From Sulfurospirillum sp. (GTDB lineage Bacteria > Campylobacterota > Campylobacteria > Campylobacterales > Sulfurospirillaceae): 42,021 nt of DNA. The notes under the pieces were generated by a model. That model did not search any database, was not told the origin of the DNA, and saw nothing but the letters and a program-made list of their open reading frames with translations. Positions 26,219-35,357 of the stretch are shown here, piece after piece. How positions within the stretch are numbered: the first letter of the stretch is position 1; every line of letters starts with the position of its first letter. The position numbers were made by a program, and so were the translations under genes. The stretch covers positions 1 through 42,021 of the forward strand of contig JAGOZL010000005.1 in NCBI GenBank assembly GCA_018058685.1, in the 5' to 3' direction.

Positions 26219-26461
26219 ATGGAAATCAAATTGGCACGCAACGAAATTAATGGAAAACCAAAAACGATTACGCTAGAAAAAGTTACTGAAATTATCGAAA
26301 AAGAGGGACAGAAGATTTTTTATTTCGATAAAGAAAACTCTCATAAAGACCTTGTAAGCTTGGTAGAACACTTTGAAGCAAAAGGTTTTAGCGTCTATTT
26401 ACGAGATATTAAATACGGCCTTGGTGAAGGTGATTATATGTATGAAGTACATATTCTATAA
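26219..26461 (+). CDS. HP0268-like small nuclease-fold protein
   Basis: The 80 residues match the size and pattern I recall for Helicobacter pylori HP0268: a short beta start (MEIKLARN), IFYFDKENSHKDLVSLVEHFEAKGFSVYLRD, and the closing YMYEVHIL. HP0268 has been reported to nick DNA and cut RNA. It also lies directly before miaB in H. pylori, which supports orthology. It is cytoplasmic with no signal. A 9-nt gap separates it from miaB, so both are probably cotranscribed. The role is unknown. Confidence 0.8.
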   Translation: MEIKLARNEINGKPKTITLEKVTEIIEKEGQKIFYFDKENSHKDLVSLVEHFEAKGFSVYLRDIKYGLGEGDYMYEVHIL

Positions 26462-26470
26462 GGTTGATGA

Positions 26471-27784
26471 TTGACACAACAGAGCAAAAAACTCTATATT
26501 GAGACGCTGGGTTGCGCCATGAATGTGCGCGACTCAGAACATATTATCGCAGAACTTGGTGAAAAAGAGGCTTATTCTTTAACAGACAATCTTGCAGAAG
26601 CAGATCTTATCTTGGTGAACACGTGCAGTGTACGTGAAAAACCTGTCAGCAAGCTTTTTTCTGAAATTGGTAAATACAATTTACAGAAAAAAGAAGGGGC
26701 AAAAATTGGTGTGTGTGGATGTACCGCAAGCCATTTGGGTAAAGAAATTTTTAAGAGAGCTCCTTATGTGAGCTTTGTCATTGGTGCACGTAATGTTTCT
26801 AAAATATCCACTGCCGTTAATACTGAAAAATTTTTAAGCGTTGATACTGATTATGATGAAAGTACCTATGCTTTTGGTGAGTACCGTAATAGTCTTTATA
26901 AGGCTTATGTGAACATCTCTATTGGATGTGATAAAAAATGTACCTACTGCATTGTGCCTCACACCAGAGGCGAAGAGATATCTATTCCTCCTGAACTCAT
27001 TATCCAAGAAGCGCGAAAAGCTGCCCTTAGTGGTGCGAAAGAGATTTTTTTACTGGGACAAAATGTTAATAACTATGGCAGACGTTTTAGTGGAAAAGTC
27101 GATTATAACTTTGATTTTTCTGATCTTTTAAACGCTATTAGTGACATTGATGAGGTAGAACGTATTCGTTTCACTTCTCCGCATCCTCTACATATGGATG
27201 ATAAGTTTTTAGAAACCTTTGCCAATAACCCAAAAGTATGTAAATCGATGCACATGCCTCTTCAAAGTGGTTCAACTCATATTTTAGAGCAGATGAAACG
27301 AGGCTACACTAAAGAGTGGTTTTTAAATAGGGCTTTAAAATTACGAGCGATGGTGCCAGATGTTTCAATTAGTACCGATATTATCGTTGCTTTCCCAGGG
27401 GAGAGTGAAGCTGATTTTGAAGACAGTTTGGATGTCATGAGACAAGTAAAATTTGAACAAGTTTTCGCATTTAAATACTCACCTCGCCCACTCACAAAAG
27501 CAGCAGAATTTACCAATCAAGTTGACCCTGAGGTTGCTTCTGAACGCTTAGAGCGTTTACAAGTCATTCAAGATACTATTTTGGACGAGATTAGTGAGGG
27601 AAGGCGCGATAAAGTGTATGCTGTTTATATCGATGAACTTCGCAACAGTGGATTTTTAGCAGGGCGGACCGATAATAATGCCCTTGTGCAAATTCAAGGA
27701 AATGAAAATCTTTTAGGTCAAACGGTGAATATCAAAATAACCAATCCTAAACGTCTTTCTTTATATGGCGAAATTGTTCTCTAA
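26471..27784 (+). CDS. miaB: tRNA-2-methylthio-N6-dimethylallyladenosine synthase MiaB
   Basis: MiaB methylthiolates i6A37 in tRNAs reading U-starting codons. The 437 residues hold the N-terminal MTTase domain with cluster Cys in LGCAMN, NTCSVR and GVCGC, the radical SAM motif CDKKCTYC (Cys153, 157, 160) and a C-terminal TRAM domain (from about 372). The start is TTG at 26471; the nearby ATG at 26467 is in another frame and stops after 11 codons. It overlaps the following acyltransferase gene by 20 bp. Confidence 0.96.
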   Translation: MTQQSKKLYIETLGCAMNVRDSEHIIAELGEKEAYSLTDNLAEADLILVNTCSVREKPVSKLFSEIGKYNLQKKEGAKIGVCGCTASHLGKEIFKRAPYVSFVIGARNVSKISTAVNTEKFLSVDTDYDESTYAFGEYRNSLYKAYVNISIGCDKKCTYCIVPHTRGEEISIPPELIIQEARKAALSGAKEIFLLGQNVNNYGRRFSGKVDYNFDFSDLLNAISDIDEVERIRFTSPHPLHMDDKFLETFANNPKVCKSMHMPLQSGSTHILEQMKRGYTKEWFLNRALKLRAMVPDVSISTDIIVAFPGESEADFEDSLDVMRQVKFEQVFAFKYSPRPLTKAAEFTNQVDPEVASERLERLQVIQDTILDEISEGRRDKVYAVYIDELRNSGFLAGRTDNNALVQIQGNENLLGQTVNIKITNPKRLSLYGEIVL

Positions 27785-28400
27785 AGCGAATCGTCGCAAA
27801 CTTTTGGCGTGGATTTTGCCACCCATTATTTATGTCTTTATAAAGCTTCTATACTTTACATGTAAAAAAAAGTTCCATATCAAAGAGAATGGCTCCATAA
27901 CACCTAGTATCTACGCTATTTGGCATGGGGAACTTTTGATGGTGGCTTTTGCGTATGCGTATTACTCTAAGCGACAAAAAATTGATACCATTGTGAGTCA
28001 GCATTTTGATGGGGAGCTAGTTGCGCGTCTTTTTAAGCTTTTTGGAGGGGGTGTTTTACGAGGCAGCTCTTCCAAAGGTGGAAAAGAGGTCTTAAGATTA
28101 GCCCTTCGTTCTTTAAAAGAGGGACGTGATATTGGTATTACCCCAGATGGTCCAAGAGGTCCAAGGCATAGTGTTGCTCATGGTCTTGTCACCATGGCGA
28201 AGCTTCAACACGTTCCTATTATTACAATGAATTGTAATGCTTCTCATTTTTGGAAGATGCGCAGTTGGGATCAATTTTGCATTCCAAAGCCTTTTAGTAC
28301 ATTAGAGTTTTATTTTGGGGACCCTTTTTATGTGGATGACCTTTCTCTTGAAGAAGGCATTGCTTTGGTCAAGGAAAAGCTACTAGAACATGCGCAATAG
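27765..28400 (+). CDS. LPLAT/DUF374 family acyltransferase
   Basis: This 211-residue protein matches the lysophospholipid acyltransferase-like DUF374 family. It has a basic N-terminus with one hydrophobic segment ([18 protein letters not shown]), a catalytic-type His at 54 in AIWHGELL and the conserved TPDGPRGPR block. Family members transfer acyl groups to lipid A precursors or lysophospholipids at the inner membrane; the substrate here is unknown. Its start is inside miaB (20-bp overlap), so translation is coupled. One repeat copy encodes Phe-Thr-Cys-Lys (31-34). Confidence 0.85.
   Translation: MAKLFSKANRRKLLAWILPPIIYVFIKLLYFTCKKKFHIKENGSITPSIYAIWHGELLMVAFAYAYYSKRQKIDTIVSQHFDGELVARLFKLFGGGVLRGSSSKGGKEVLRLALRSLKEGRDIGITPDGPRGPRHSVAHGLVTMAKLQHVPIITMNCNASHFWKMRSWDQFCIPKPFSTLEFYFGDPFYVDDLSLEEGIALVKEKLLEHAQ
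27855..27866. repeat. TTTACATGTAAA repeat, copy 11
   Basis: Full 12-bp palindrome inside the acyltransferase gene, read as Phe-Thr-Cys-Lys. Confidence 0.9.
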
Positions 28401-28444
28401 CCGATATTGAGATACGGGTACTTTTTTTGCTTGTGTTTTTTACA

Positions 28445-28460
28445 AATCTTAAGCAAGATT
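28445..28460 (+). promoter_or_regulatory. inverted repeat and -10 box ahead of the PilM/N/O-like set
   Basis: AATCTT-AAGC-AAGATT (28445-28460) is a perfect 6-4-6 inverted repeat. It ends 9 nt upstream of a TATAGA (28470-28475) that could be the -10 box for the gene at 28520. It could be an operator or a weak terminator for the genes before it. Confidence 0.3.
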
Positions 28461-28519
28461 AGTTTACACTATAGAACAAAATTCATACAAGAGATGTACG
28501 TGCACAAAGAGAAAGCTTT

Positions 28520-29575
28520 ATGAGCCTAAGAACCATCATTCAAAAAAAATTTCAGAACCTTTTTGTGGCTGTGGTTTTAAGTGAATCAGAATGTGTCTTG
28601 CGTTGTAAAGTGATTCAAGATGGTAGCGTAAAAAAGACTTTTACTAAAACCTTTTCTCTCTCAGGTTCAACAGATGCACTTGATAAGAATGTTGAAAACT
28701 ATCTGATTGCCTTGCAAGAAGAGTACGCATTTGTGTATGTTGCTTTTTTGCTAGGTGTTATGGGCCAAGGCGCTTTTGAAGGTACAGGAAAATCTGCTTT
28801 TACAAAACACAGTGTCGATATCAATAATGTTCATTATGTTGTTTTAAACAATCAATGGACGACCTATGCTTCGTACATTGAAATCAAGTGGGCAAAAAAC
28901 TTATTTTCAGAAGTAGGATTAGATTTACTTTACGCACCTTTTATCATTTTGAATGATTTTGTGGTCTCTCAAAAACTTAAAAATAAACCCACATGCTATC
29001 TTTTAAACTGTCAAGATTTTTTTGTTTTAGCCATCATGGAAGAGAAAAAACTTCACTTTGGTGCTTTTTTTAGAACGCAAAGTGATACAGCTTTTACACA
29101 AACCGCAGAAGTAAATGACTGGGAAAGTGAAACTCAAGAAGAAGGTGTTACCAATCTTGGTGAACTTTCTGCCTTGATGGATGAAGACGAGGAAGAGGAG
29201 AGCTTAAGTGGCTTTGCCGCTTTAGGAGATATGGATGATTTTCAATCGGTTGATTCCTTTTCAGATGTGGATGAAGCTAAAACATTGGGTCATTTTAAAG
29301 GTATTGATAATGTGCGTGAAGAAGATACTAACTTAGAGCTTTATGGAAGAGATTTATTAGTCTATAAGTACCTCAAATCTTCTTTAGAAGAGTATTACCA
29401 TAATCCTTTATATGTCAGTGAATTTATTGAAGAAATTATTATTTTTGATGGATACGAAGTCAGTTCCGAATTGATTCACCAGCTTGAAGATGAGTTAATG
29501 ATGGATGTAGAAATTCATAAAGTTGATGTGAGTGATCGAATGTGTGATATCGCGATAAAAGAGATTTTCCGATGA
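28520..29575 (+). CDS. unknown cytoplasmic protein, possible PilM/GspL-like partner
   Basis: The 351 residues show no signal peptide or membrane helix. Residues 1-200 look like a folded alpha/beta domain with strand-rich segments (FVAVVLSESECVLRCKV, HYVVLNNQWTTYASYIEIKWA, CYLLNCQDFFVLAIM) that could be an actin-like PilM fold. An acidic linker (about 215-260, EDEEEES) follows, then a C-terminal helical-strand domain. The gene overlaps the next, which encodes a PilN-like protein, and that overlaps a PilO-like one, so the order PilM-PilN-PilO is suggested. No sequence motif is decisive. The partners would form the inner-membrane platform of a type II secretion, type IV pilus or DNA-uptake machine. 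Confidence 0.5.
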   Translation: MSLRTIIQKKFQNLFVAVVLSESECVLRCKVIQDGSVKKTFTKTFSLSGSTDALDKNVENYLIALQEEYAFVYVAFLLGVMGQGAFEGTGKSAFTKHSVDINNVHYVVLNNQWTTYASYIEIKWAKNLFSEVGLDLLYAPFIILNDFVVSQKLKNKPTCYLLNCQDFFVLAIMEEKKLHFGAFFRTQSDTAFTQTAEVNDWESETQEEGVTNLGELSALMDEDEEEESLSGFAALGDMDDFQSVDSFSDVDEAKTLGHFKGIDNVREEDTNLELYGRDLLVYKYLKSSLEEYYHNPLYVSEFIEEIIIFDGYEVSSELIHQLEDELMMDVEIHKVDVSDRMCDIAIKEIFR

Positions 29576-30093
29576 AACAAAGTTTCATAGTCCCCCGCAA
29601 AAAACATTTTGTATCCCTTTTTAGCAAACTTTGGATTTCATTCATTGCGCTCATGGCTCTTTTTATGTTTATTTTTAATGGGTATATTGCTATAGAAATT
29701 CAATCTTTTAAAGAAGGAATTGTTAATTTAACACAAGAGAGAGAATCTTTAGAACATAAAATTGATGAAGATGATGAGGCGATTGGTCTTATTTTGCGGC
29801 AAAAAGCACTTGCTGAGGAAATTTTTTCAAACAATACACTCCTTAAGGAGAGTATGAAAAATCTCTTTGACTTGGTTCCTGATCAAATTACACTTAAAAA
29901 AGTGGAAATGGACCGCAATTCATTGGTTTTATACGGCGTAACACCTACTCAAGATGCCTTTAATTTTCTCTTAGCAGCACCCTTGAAATCTATTTTTCAT
30001 ACCAGTCAAACTACTTTTTATTTGACGCCGCAAGGATGGTATAATTTTGTAAGTACCAATAAAATTATTGTAGAGGAGGGGATGCGTGAGTAG
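29572..30093 (+). CDS. PilN-like inner-membrane protein
   Basis: The 173 residues have a short basic cytoplasmic start, one membrane helix (about 22-44, LWISFIALMALFMFIFNGYIAIEI), a coiled-coil (about 45-95) and a small alpha/beta domain (VPDQITLKKVEMDRNSLVLYGVTPTQDAFNFL). This is the architecture of PilN and of GspL C-termini. The ATG overlaps the previous TGA (ATGA). It overlaps the next gene by 8 bp. Confidence 0.6.
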   Translation: MKQSFIVPRKKHFVSLFSKLWISFIALMALFMFIFNGYIAIEIQSFKEGIVNLTQERESLEHKIDEDDEAIGLILRQKALAEEIFSNNTLLKESMKNLFDLVPDQITLKKVEMDRNSLVLYGVTPTQDAFNFLLAAPLKSIFHTSQTTFYLTPQGWYNFVSTNKIIVEEGMRE

Positions 30094-30631
30094 TGTAGAC
30101 CGTAGCCTCGAAAAAATTGATTTTATGAAGTTACTTTTATTTTTGATTATTTTTTTAGTGGTCACTTTTGGACTTATTTTTATTTTGATTATTCCTAATA
30201 TTAAAGAACACCGTATGCTTAAAGCAGAGCACAAACGCGTCCTTGTTCATAAAACACGTGTGGAAAATCTTTTTTTAGAGCGTGAGGCAGAACTTTCTAA
30301 GCTCAAAGCAGAGAATGCGCATGTGATTAAAGCATTTCGTCATTCGTTTGCAGATGATGAATTTGTGGAGTATGCACGTAAGTTTTTTAGCGATGTTCAT
30401 TTGGCACAAACGACTCAAAGTGATTATAAAAAAGAGTTTGTGGAGTATGAACTCAATGTCACTTCTGCACTTAAAACACCAACAAATTTCTATCATTTTT
30501 TAGAAGGCTTAAATCGTTATAACAATATTGTTCAAGCGGATTTTCCTATTCATCTTGAATCAAGCAACAAAGAAAATATCACATCAACGTTTAAACTAAA
30601 AGTATATGACCTTAACGCAACAACGCGTTAG
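30086..30631 (+). CDS. PilO-like inner-membrane protein
   Basis: The 181 residues have one membrane helix near the N-terminus (about 14-34, LLLFLIIFLVVTFGLIFILII), a coiled-coil (about 40-80) and a periplasmic ferredoxin-like segment (ELNVTSALKTPTNFYHFLEGLNRYNNIVQADF), which is the PilO/GspM plan. The start is GTG at 30086. Its 3' end overlaps the convergent tilS by 20 bp. Together with the PilN-like gene it would form the platform complex; no ATPase, pilin or secretin gene is in the window. Confidence 0.55.
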   Translation: MSSVDRSLEKIDFMKLLLFLIIFLVVTFGLIFILIIPNIKEHRMLKAEHKRVLVHKTRVENLFLEREAELSKLKAENAHVIKAFRHSFADDEFVEYARKFFSDVHLAQTTQSDYKKEFVEYELNVTSALKTPTNFYHFLEGLNRYNNIVQADFPIHLESSNKENITSTFKLKVYDLNATTR

Positions 30632-31586
30632 GAAAGATACCTTTTTTATAAAGATAAGGGCGTATTTTATGAGGGATACGTGCACATCGACAGAGCTCTT
30701 TAAATGATTTATCCATAGTGTCTGTACAAAAAGGAGCTACATAAATAGCACCATCGCTGTAACATACAGCCACTTTACCTCCAACAACACAATCATGTGT
30801 ACGCAGTATCTCTTGGCGCTGTGCATAAGAGGCGACGATACCTAGTTTTTTTAATGCTTTATCAATGGAGCGAATATTTAAAAGTTCATCATTTGCTTGT
30901 TCAATGATAAAAAGTTCTTCTATGTGCTTCATCGCTTTTGGTAATAAACGTTTGGCATCTTCTTCAAGATAGTCAAAACTTTTAGCAATCCCTGAGGCAT
31001 AGGTTTCAATAAGCTTTGAGGCATGATGGTGACGAAAGTAATTTCGCACGTACGTTTCTTCATCATTACTCTCATCATGAAAATAGGTGATATTTCTTTC
31101 ATTCAGATAGTGAAGCAAAGAGGTTTTATTGAGATGCAATAAAGGGCGAATAAGCATATATCCCTCTTTTTCTTCCATCTCTTGCATCCCAAGCAGTTCA
31201 ACCACTCCAGCTCCTTTGCACAGCTGCATTAAAAGCCATTCCAATCTATCCCCCAAATGATGCGCACTTAAAAGTGTGTCGTACTCTTTTTCTTGAATGA
31301 CGCGTTCAAAAAAGGTGTAGCGAGCATGGCGAGCATTGTGTTCAAAGTTTTTAGGTGAGAGGTTACATGTAAAAATAAAAGCTTCTTTTTGATAGTTCTT
31401 TGCTAATGCTCGTGCGTACTGCTCTTCGGCGTTACTTTGTGCTCTTGTTTGGTAATTGACATGGGCAATATCAAAAGGAATGCCGTGTTCAAGCAGTAAA
31501 AAAAACAAGGCGGTAGAGTCTCCACCGCCTGAGAATGCGAGTAAATTTTTACGGGTTTTTAGATAAGAAAGCGTTGCTTCATGCAA
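30612..31586 (-). CDS. tilS: tRNA(Ile)-lysidine synthetase TilS
   Basis: TilS converts the wobble C of tRNA-Ile(CAU) to lysidine so that it reads AUA. The PP-loop SGGGDST is near residue 18 of the protein as I start it. [24 protein letters not shown] and the [19 protein letters not shown] stretch follow. The frame extends upstream into rimO. The TTG at 31586, overlapping the rimO TGA by 8 nt, is my choice (324 residues); a TTG at 31607 is the other option. A TTACATGTAA copy encodes Phe-Thr-Cys. Confidence 0.92.
   Translation of the reverse strand: MHEATLSYLKTRKNLLAFSGGGDSTALFFLLLEHGIPFDIAHVNYQTRAQSNAEEQYARALAKNYQKEAFIFTCNLSPKNFEHNARHARYTFFERVIQEKEYDTLLSAHHLGDRLEWLLMQLCKGAGVVELLGMQEMEEKEGYMLIRPLLHLNKTSLLHYLNERNITYFHDESNDEETYVRNYFRHHHASKLIETYASGIAKSFDYLEEDAKRLLPKAMKHIEELFIIEQANDELLNIRSIDKALKKLGIVASYAQRQEILRTHDCVVGGKVAVCYSDGAIYVAPFCTDTMDKSFKELCRCARIPHKIRPYLYKKGIFPNALLR
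31363..31372. repeat. TTACATGTAA repeat, copy 12
   Basis: Exact copy inside tilS, read as Phe-Thr-Cys on the minus strand. Confidence 0.9.
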
Positions 31587-32889
31587 CAGAGGTAATGGTG
31601 GCAATGAGTTTATCTCCAGCACATTCGCTGATTTTTGCACGGTAACATCCGCCCACTCGAATTCCCTCAATGTCTGAATCATTCACCAAGATTTCACCAT
31701 CGATAGTGGGAGCCCAAAGAAGCTCGCGTGCTCCCATGAAAAATTCATGCTCACTGCTTTCTCCTTCTATAAGAATCAGTACCTCTTTACCTACCTCTTT
31801 TTCAAAACTTTTTTTCGTTTTGGCTTGGACGAGTTTATCCAGTTGTTTAATGCGTTTATTGATGGTTTTAGTGTCGATTTTCTCTTCCATTTCATAAGCA
31901 GATGTGTCTTCTTCATCAGAATAAGCAAAGATGTTGACACGGTCAAAATCAAACGCTTTGGTAAAGTCCAGAAGTTCTTGAAACTCTGTTTCACTTTCCC
32001 CTGGATGTCCCACGATAAAACTGGTGCGAATAAAGCTATTGGGCGCTTTTTTCATAAGTTCTAACTGTTCGATGATGCGCTCACGTCCCGCTCCTCGCTT
32101 CATGCGTTTGAGCATTGAATCGCTAATATGTTGGATAGGCATATCAAAGTAATTATGAAACACAGGAGATGCAATAATGCGTTCAATCAAAGCATTGGAT
32201 GTGGTAGTAGGATAGAGGTACAAGATACGCGCACTTTTAACGCCCTCAATTTGTTCCACCGCATCAATGAGTTTAATGAGCCCCTCTTTTTCACCCACAT
32301 CACGCAAAAATGAGCTACTATCTTGAGAGATAAAACTAAAGTCATAAAAGCCTTTGGAAACCAGTGCTTTGACCTCTTTAATCAGCGATTCAAGTGTGCG
32401 TGAAAGCAGTTTTCCTTTAAAACCAGGAATGGCACAAAAGCTACAACTTTGATTACACCCCTCCGAGAGCTTAATATACGCATGCGCATTTGAGCCTGTA
32501 ATAACACGCTCTTCTTCATTGAGAAGATAGGTAGAAGGTGTGAAGCGGTTTTGGCGTAGGGCGATGATTTCATCGATTTTGTCATAATCACCCACGCCTG
32601 TAAAGAGGTCAACTTCTTTAAGCTCTTGGGTTAAATCTTCTTTGTATCGCTCTGTTAAACAGCCTGCCATAACAAGCACAGAGCCTTTTTTTCTCGCTTC
32701 ATGCAGAGAAAAAATGGTGTTGAGACTCTCTTGTTTGGCAGGTCCGATAAAGCCACAGGTATTGACGATAAGCACATCAGCAGTTTTTGGGTCATCGCAG
32801 AGTTGATACTCTTTAAGTTTGCCTAGCATCACTTCGCTGTCGACGAGATTTTTAGTACAGCCTAAAGAGACCAAATGTAATTTTTTCAA
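31579..32889 (-). CDS. rimO: ribosomal protein S12 methylthiotransferase RimO
   Basis: RimO methylthiolates Asp of S12. It differs from MiaB by the start ([20 protein letters not shown]), [13 protein letters not shown] and AGCLTERY. The radical SAM motif CNQSCSFC is intact and a TRAM domain ends the 436 residues. The start is TTG (32889) after AAGGA. The panC-rimO-tilS run is one minus-strand operon. Confidence 0.95.
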   Translation of the reverse strand: MKKLHLVSLGCTKNLVDSEVMLGKLKEYQLCDDPKTADVLIVNTCGFIGPAKQESLNTIFSLHEARKKGSVLVMAGCLTERYKEDLTQELKEVDLFTGVGDYDKIDEIIALRQNRFTPSTYLLNEEERVITGSNAHAYIKLSEGCNQSCSFCAIPGFKGKLLSRTLESLIKEVKALVSKGFYDFSFISQDSSSFLRDVGEKEGLIKLIDAVEQIEGVKSARILYLYPTTTSNALIERIIASPVFHNYFDMPIQHISDSMLKRMKRGAGRERIIEQLELMKKAPNSFIRTSFIVGHPGESETEFQELLDFTKAFDFDRVNIFAYSDEEDTSAYEMEEKIDTKTINKRIKQLDKLVQAKTKKSFEKEVGKEVLILIEGESSEHEFFMGARELLWAPTIDGEILVNDSDIEGIRVGGCYRAKISECAGDKLIATITSVA

Positions 32890-32901
32890 GATTTTCCTTT
32901 T

Positions 32902-33723
32902 TTATATCCATAAATTATCGATTAAACGAGTAGTTCCCACTTTAGCGCAGACGAGAATGATGGAGTTTCCTATTTCAATGGACGATATTGTATCAAAATC
33001 TCTGTTTAAAATTTCCACGTATTCTACATGTAAAGCTGACATGGTGGATAACATCTCAGCTTTAATGGGTGCAACTTCTCTTCCTCCAGCCATCACACAA
33101 CGCGTGGCAATTTTAAGTGATTTGGAGAGCAATAAGGCTTCTTTTCGCTGTTCATGATTTAAATAAACATTTCGGCTAGAAAGTGCTAAACCATCGTCTT
33201 CGCGTACAATTTCACATGGGATGATTTCTAGGTCTAAAAAGAGTGTTTTCACCATATTTTGAATAAGGTAAAGTTGTTGAGCGTCTTTTTTACCAAAATA
33301 GGCTCGTGTGGGTTTTGTAAGGTGAAAGAGTTTTAAAACGACGCGTAACACACCATCAAAATGCCCCGGTCTTGAAAATCCCTCCAAGATGTAGGCTTTA
33401 GAAGAGGGTGCCAATAAGGTTGGCTCTAATGGGCTATATATGGTTGCAACATCAGGCATAAATAAAATTGCCACACCCGCTAATTCACATATCTTGATAT
33501 CAGCTTCTGGTTTTCTAGGGTATTTACTTAAATCCTCATGGGCTAAAAATTGGGTGGGATTGACAAAGATAGAGACAATGGTATGCTCATTTTCGCTCAG
33601 GGATTTTTGAATCAAACTCACGTGTCCATGGTGCAATGCTCCCATCGTGGGAACAAATCCCACCGAGCCGTGGAGTTCTTTTCTAGCCTTTTGGAGTTCG
33701 GGAATGGTTTTTACTATTTTCAT
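32902..33723 (-). CDS. panC: pantothenate synthetase PanC
   Basis: PanC ligates pantoate and beta-alanine using ATP. The signature PTMGALHHGHVSL (about 25-37) carries the adenylate-binding HxGH. FVNPTQF, GKKDAQQLYLI and the LALSSRNVYL block are canonical. I start at the ATG at 33723 (273 residues); a GTG three codons upstream is also in frame. It is 29 kb from panB in this window. A 9/10 repeat copy (CTACATGTAA, 33024) encodes Leu-His-Val. Confidence 0.95.
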   Translation of the reverse strand: MKIVKTIPELQKARKELHGSVGFVPTMGALHHGHVSLIQKSLSENEHTIVSIFVNPTQFLAHEDLSKYPRKPEADIKICELAGVAILFMPDVATIYSPLEPTLLAPSSKAYILEGFSRPGHFDGVLRVVLKLFHLTKPTRAYFGKKDAQQLYLIQNMVKTLFLDLEIIPCEIVREDDGLALSSRNVYLNHEQRKEALLLSKSLKIATRCVMAGGREVAPIKAEMLSTMSALHVEYVEILNRDFDTISSIEIGNSIILVCAKVGTTRLIDNLWI

Positions 33724-33774
33724 TTTAGGCACTTTAGAGTTTATTTAGAGTAAAATAGATACTTTTAAAAAGCG

Positions 33775-33780
33775 TATTAT
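33775..33780 (+). promoter_or_regulatory. -10 box for prfB
   Basis: TATTAT is 16 nt upstream of the TTG start, with AAAGGAAG as binding site between. It lies in the 73-bp gap divergent from panC. Confidence 0.4.
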
Positions 33781-33796
33781 AGCAAAAGGAAGAGCG

Positions 33797-34891
33797 TTGG
33801 ACAGTTACGAATACACAGAGTTACTTAAAAAATTGACAACCAAAGTGGATAATATTGCGCAGATTATCAAACCAGAAGAGATTTCTAAGCGTTTGGGTGA
33901 AATTGAGACGATAGAACAAGACCCTGAATTTTGGAATGATGCCAAAAAAGCAGGTGAGATGCAAAAAGAAAAAACAGGTCTTAACTCACTGCTTAATCGT
34001 TACACAAAAGCCAAAAATGTGGTCATAGATGCTGTAGATTTGTACGAGATGGCAAACAGTGAAAACGATGAAGCAACCATTGAAGAGCTTTATCGTGATG
34101 CAGAGCATTTGGAAGATCATATCACCAATTTAGAAATTGCGATGATGCTCAGTGGTGAAAATGACAATAAAAACGCTATCGTCTCTATCCATCCAGGAGC
34201 TGGAGGAACGGAGAGTCAAGACTGGGCGAGTATCTTGTACCGTATGTATTTGCGTTGGGCAGAGCGTTGCGGGTTTAAAATCGAGGTTTTGGACTACCAA
34301 GAGGGCGAAGAAGCAGGGCTTAAAGATGTGAGTTTTATCATCAGCGGTGAAAATGCGTATGGGTATATGAAAGTGGAAAACGGCATTCATCGTTTGGTGC
34401 GCATCAGTCCGTTTGATGCCAATGCCAAACGTCATACGTCGTTTAGTTCGGTGATGGTTTCACCTGAAGTGGACGATGATATTGACATCGTTATCGAAGA
34501 GCGCGATTTAAAAGTAGACACATACCGAGCAGGTGGAGCAGGTGGACAGCATGTCAATAAAACGGACAGTGCGATTCGTATTACCCATATGCCAACAGGT
34601 ATCGTGGTGCAATGTCAAAATGACCGCTCTCAGCATAAAAACAGAGCATCGGCTATGAAGATGTTGAAGTCACGTTTGTATGAGTTGGAGCTTGAGAAAC
34701 AGCAAGCGGAAAAAGATGGTGTGGAGAAGAGCGAAATCGGTTGGGGACATCAAATCCGCTCGTATGTACTCGCTCCGTATCAGCAAGTCAAAGATAACCG
34801 AAGCGGTATCGCTTATTCACAGGTCAATAACATTTTAGATGGCGATATTTCTAAAATGATAGAAGATGTGCTCATCGCGCAAAAACGTTAA
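33797..34891 (+). CDS. prfB: peptide chain release factor 2
   Basis: RF2 ends translation at UGA and UAA. The anticodon-like SPF tripeptide is in [15 protein letters not shown] and the catalytic GGQ is at 249-251 ([13 protein letters not shown]). The frame is continuous over 364 residues, so there is no programmed frameshift as in E. coli. The start is TTG at 33797 ([12 protein letters not shown]), preceded by AAAGGAAG. Confidence 0.96.
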   Translation: MDSYEYTELLKKLTTKVDNIAQIIKPEEISKRLGEIETIEQDPEFWNDAKKAGEMQKEKTGLNSLLNRYTKAKNVVIDAVDLYEMANSENDEATIEELYRDAEHLEDHITNLEIAMMLSGENDNKNAIVSIHPGAGGTESQDWASILYRMYLRWAERCGFKIEVLDYQEGEEAGLKDVSFIISGENAYGYMKVENGIHRLVRISPFDANAKRHTSFSSVMVSPEVDDDIDIVIEERDLKVDTYRAGGAGGQHVNKTDSAIRITHMPTGIVVQCQNDRSQHKNRASAMKMLKSRLYELELEKQQAEKDGVEKSEIGWGHQIRSYVLAPYQQVKDNRSGIAYSQVNNILDGDISKMIEDVLIAQKR

Positions 34892-34974
34892 AGCACTAAG
34901 CGTATGAGGGCTTCTTTGCCAAAGAGAACACAGCGTTAGCGTAGTCTTTAGAGCTTCGCTTTAAAAACCTATCA

Positions 34975-34993
34975 AGAGTTCTGTAAGAACTCT
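34975..34993 (+). terminator. weak hairpin between prfB and the next gene
   Basis: AGAGTTC (34975-34981) and GAACTCT (34987-34993) form a 7-bp stem with the loop TGTAA. No T run follows, so termination is uncertain. A full repeat (35001-35010) sits 7 nt downstream. Confidence 0.4.
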
Positions 34994-35000
34994 AAAATGG

Positions 35001-35010
35001 TTACATGTAA
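35001..35010. repeat. TTACATGTAA repeat, copy 13
   Basis: Exact copy directly upstream of the binding site of the gene at 35022. Confidence 0.9.
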
Positions 35011-35021
35011 AAAGGATAAAA

Positions 35022-35348
35022 ATGCAACATCAAGCGATATTAACACAATTAGGATACAGTGTCAGTGAAAGTGCGGTCGCACAAGTAAAACGTGTGATTG
35101 AAAACACGGCAGGGTTTGAGCATATTGAAAAACATCTTATCACATTACATGATGCACTCAAAGCACACCACTCTTTTGTAGCACTTTCAAGCAATAAAGA
35201 TTATTTCAAAATCAAAAACGAAGCACAAGGCGAAGAGATGATTGAAGAGGTCAATGCGATGATTGCTAAGTGGTCTGAAAAATATAAAATTACGTTGGAG
35301 AAAGTTCCTAACAAAAATACCTATTATATTTTAGGTTATAAATCTTAA
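35022..35348 (+). CDS. unknown small cytoplasmic protein
   Basis: The 108-residue protein starts at an ATG after AAAGGA (35011-35016). It is mostly helical (VAQVKRVIENTAGFEHIEKHLITLHDALKAHH) with a C-terminal strand pair (YKITLEKVPNKNTYYILGY). I recognise no motif. A repeat copy lies just upstream and touches the binding site. It is 9 nt before the DUF945-like gene and may form an operon with it, the TM2 and the EI24-like genes. Confidence 0.8.
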   Translation: MQHQAILTQLGYSVSESAVAQVKRVIENTAGFEHIEKHLITLHDALKAHHSFVALSSNKDYFKIKNEAQGEEMIEEVNAMIAKWSEKYKITLEKVPNKNTYYILGYKS

Positions 35349-35357
35349 AGGCACTGC

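Noticed and set aside
33797-33900. A possible programmed frameshift in prfB as in E. coli
   Set aside because: The frame is continuous from the TTG start to the end with no in-frame TGA near codon 25.
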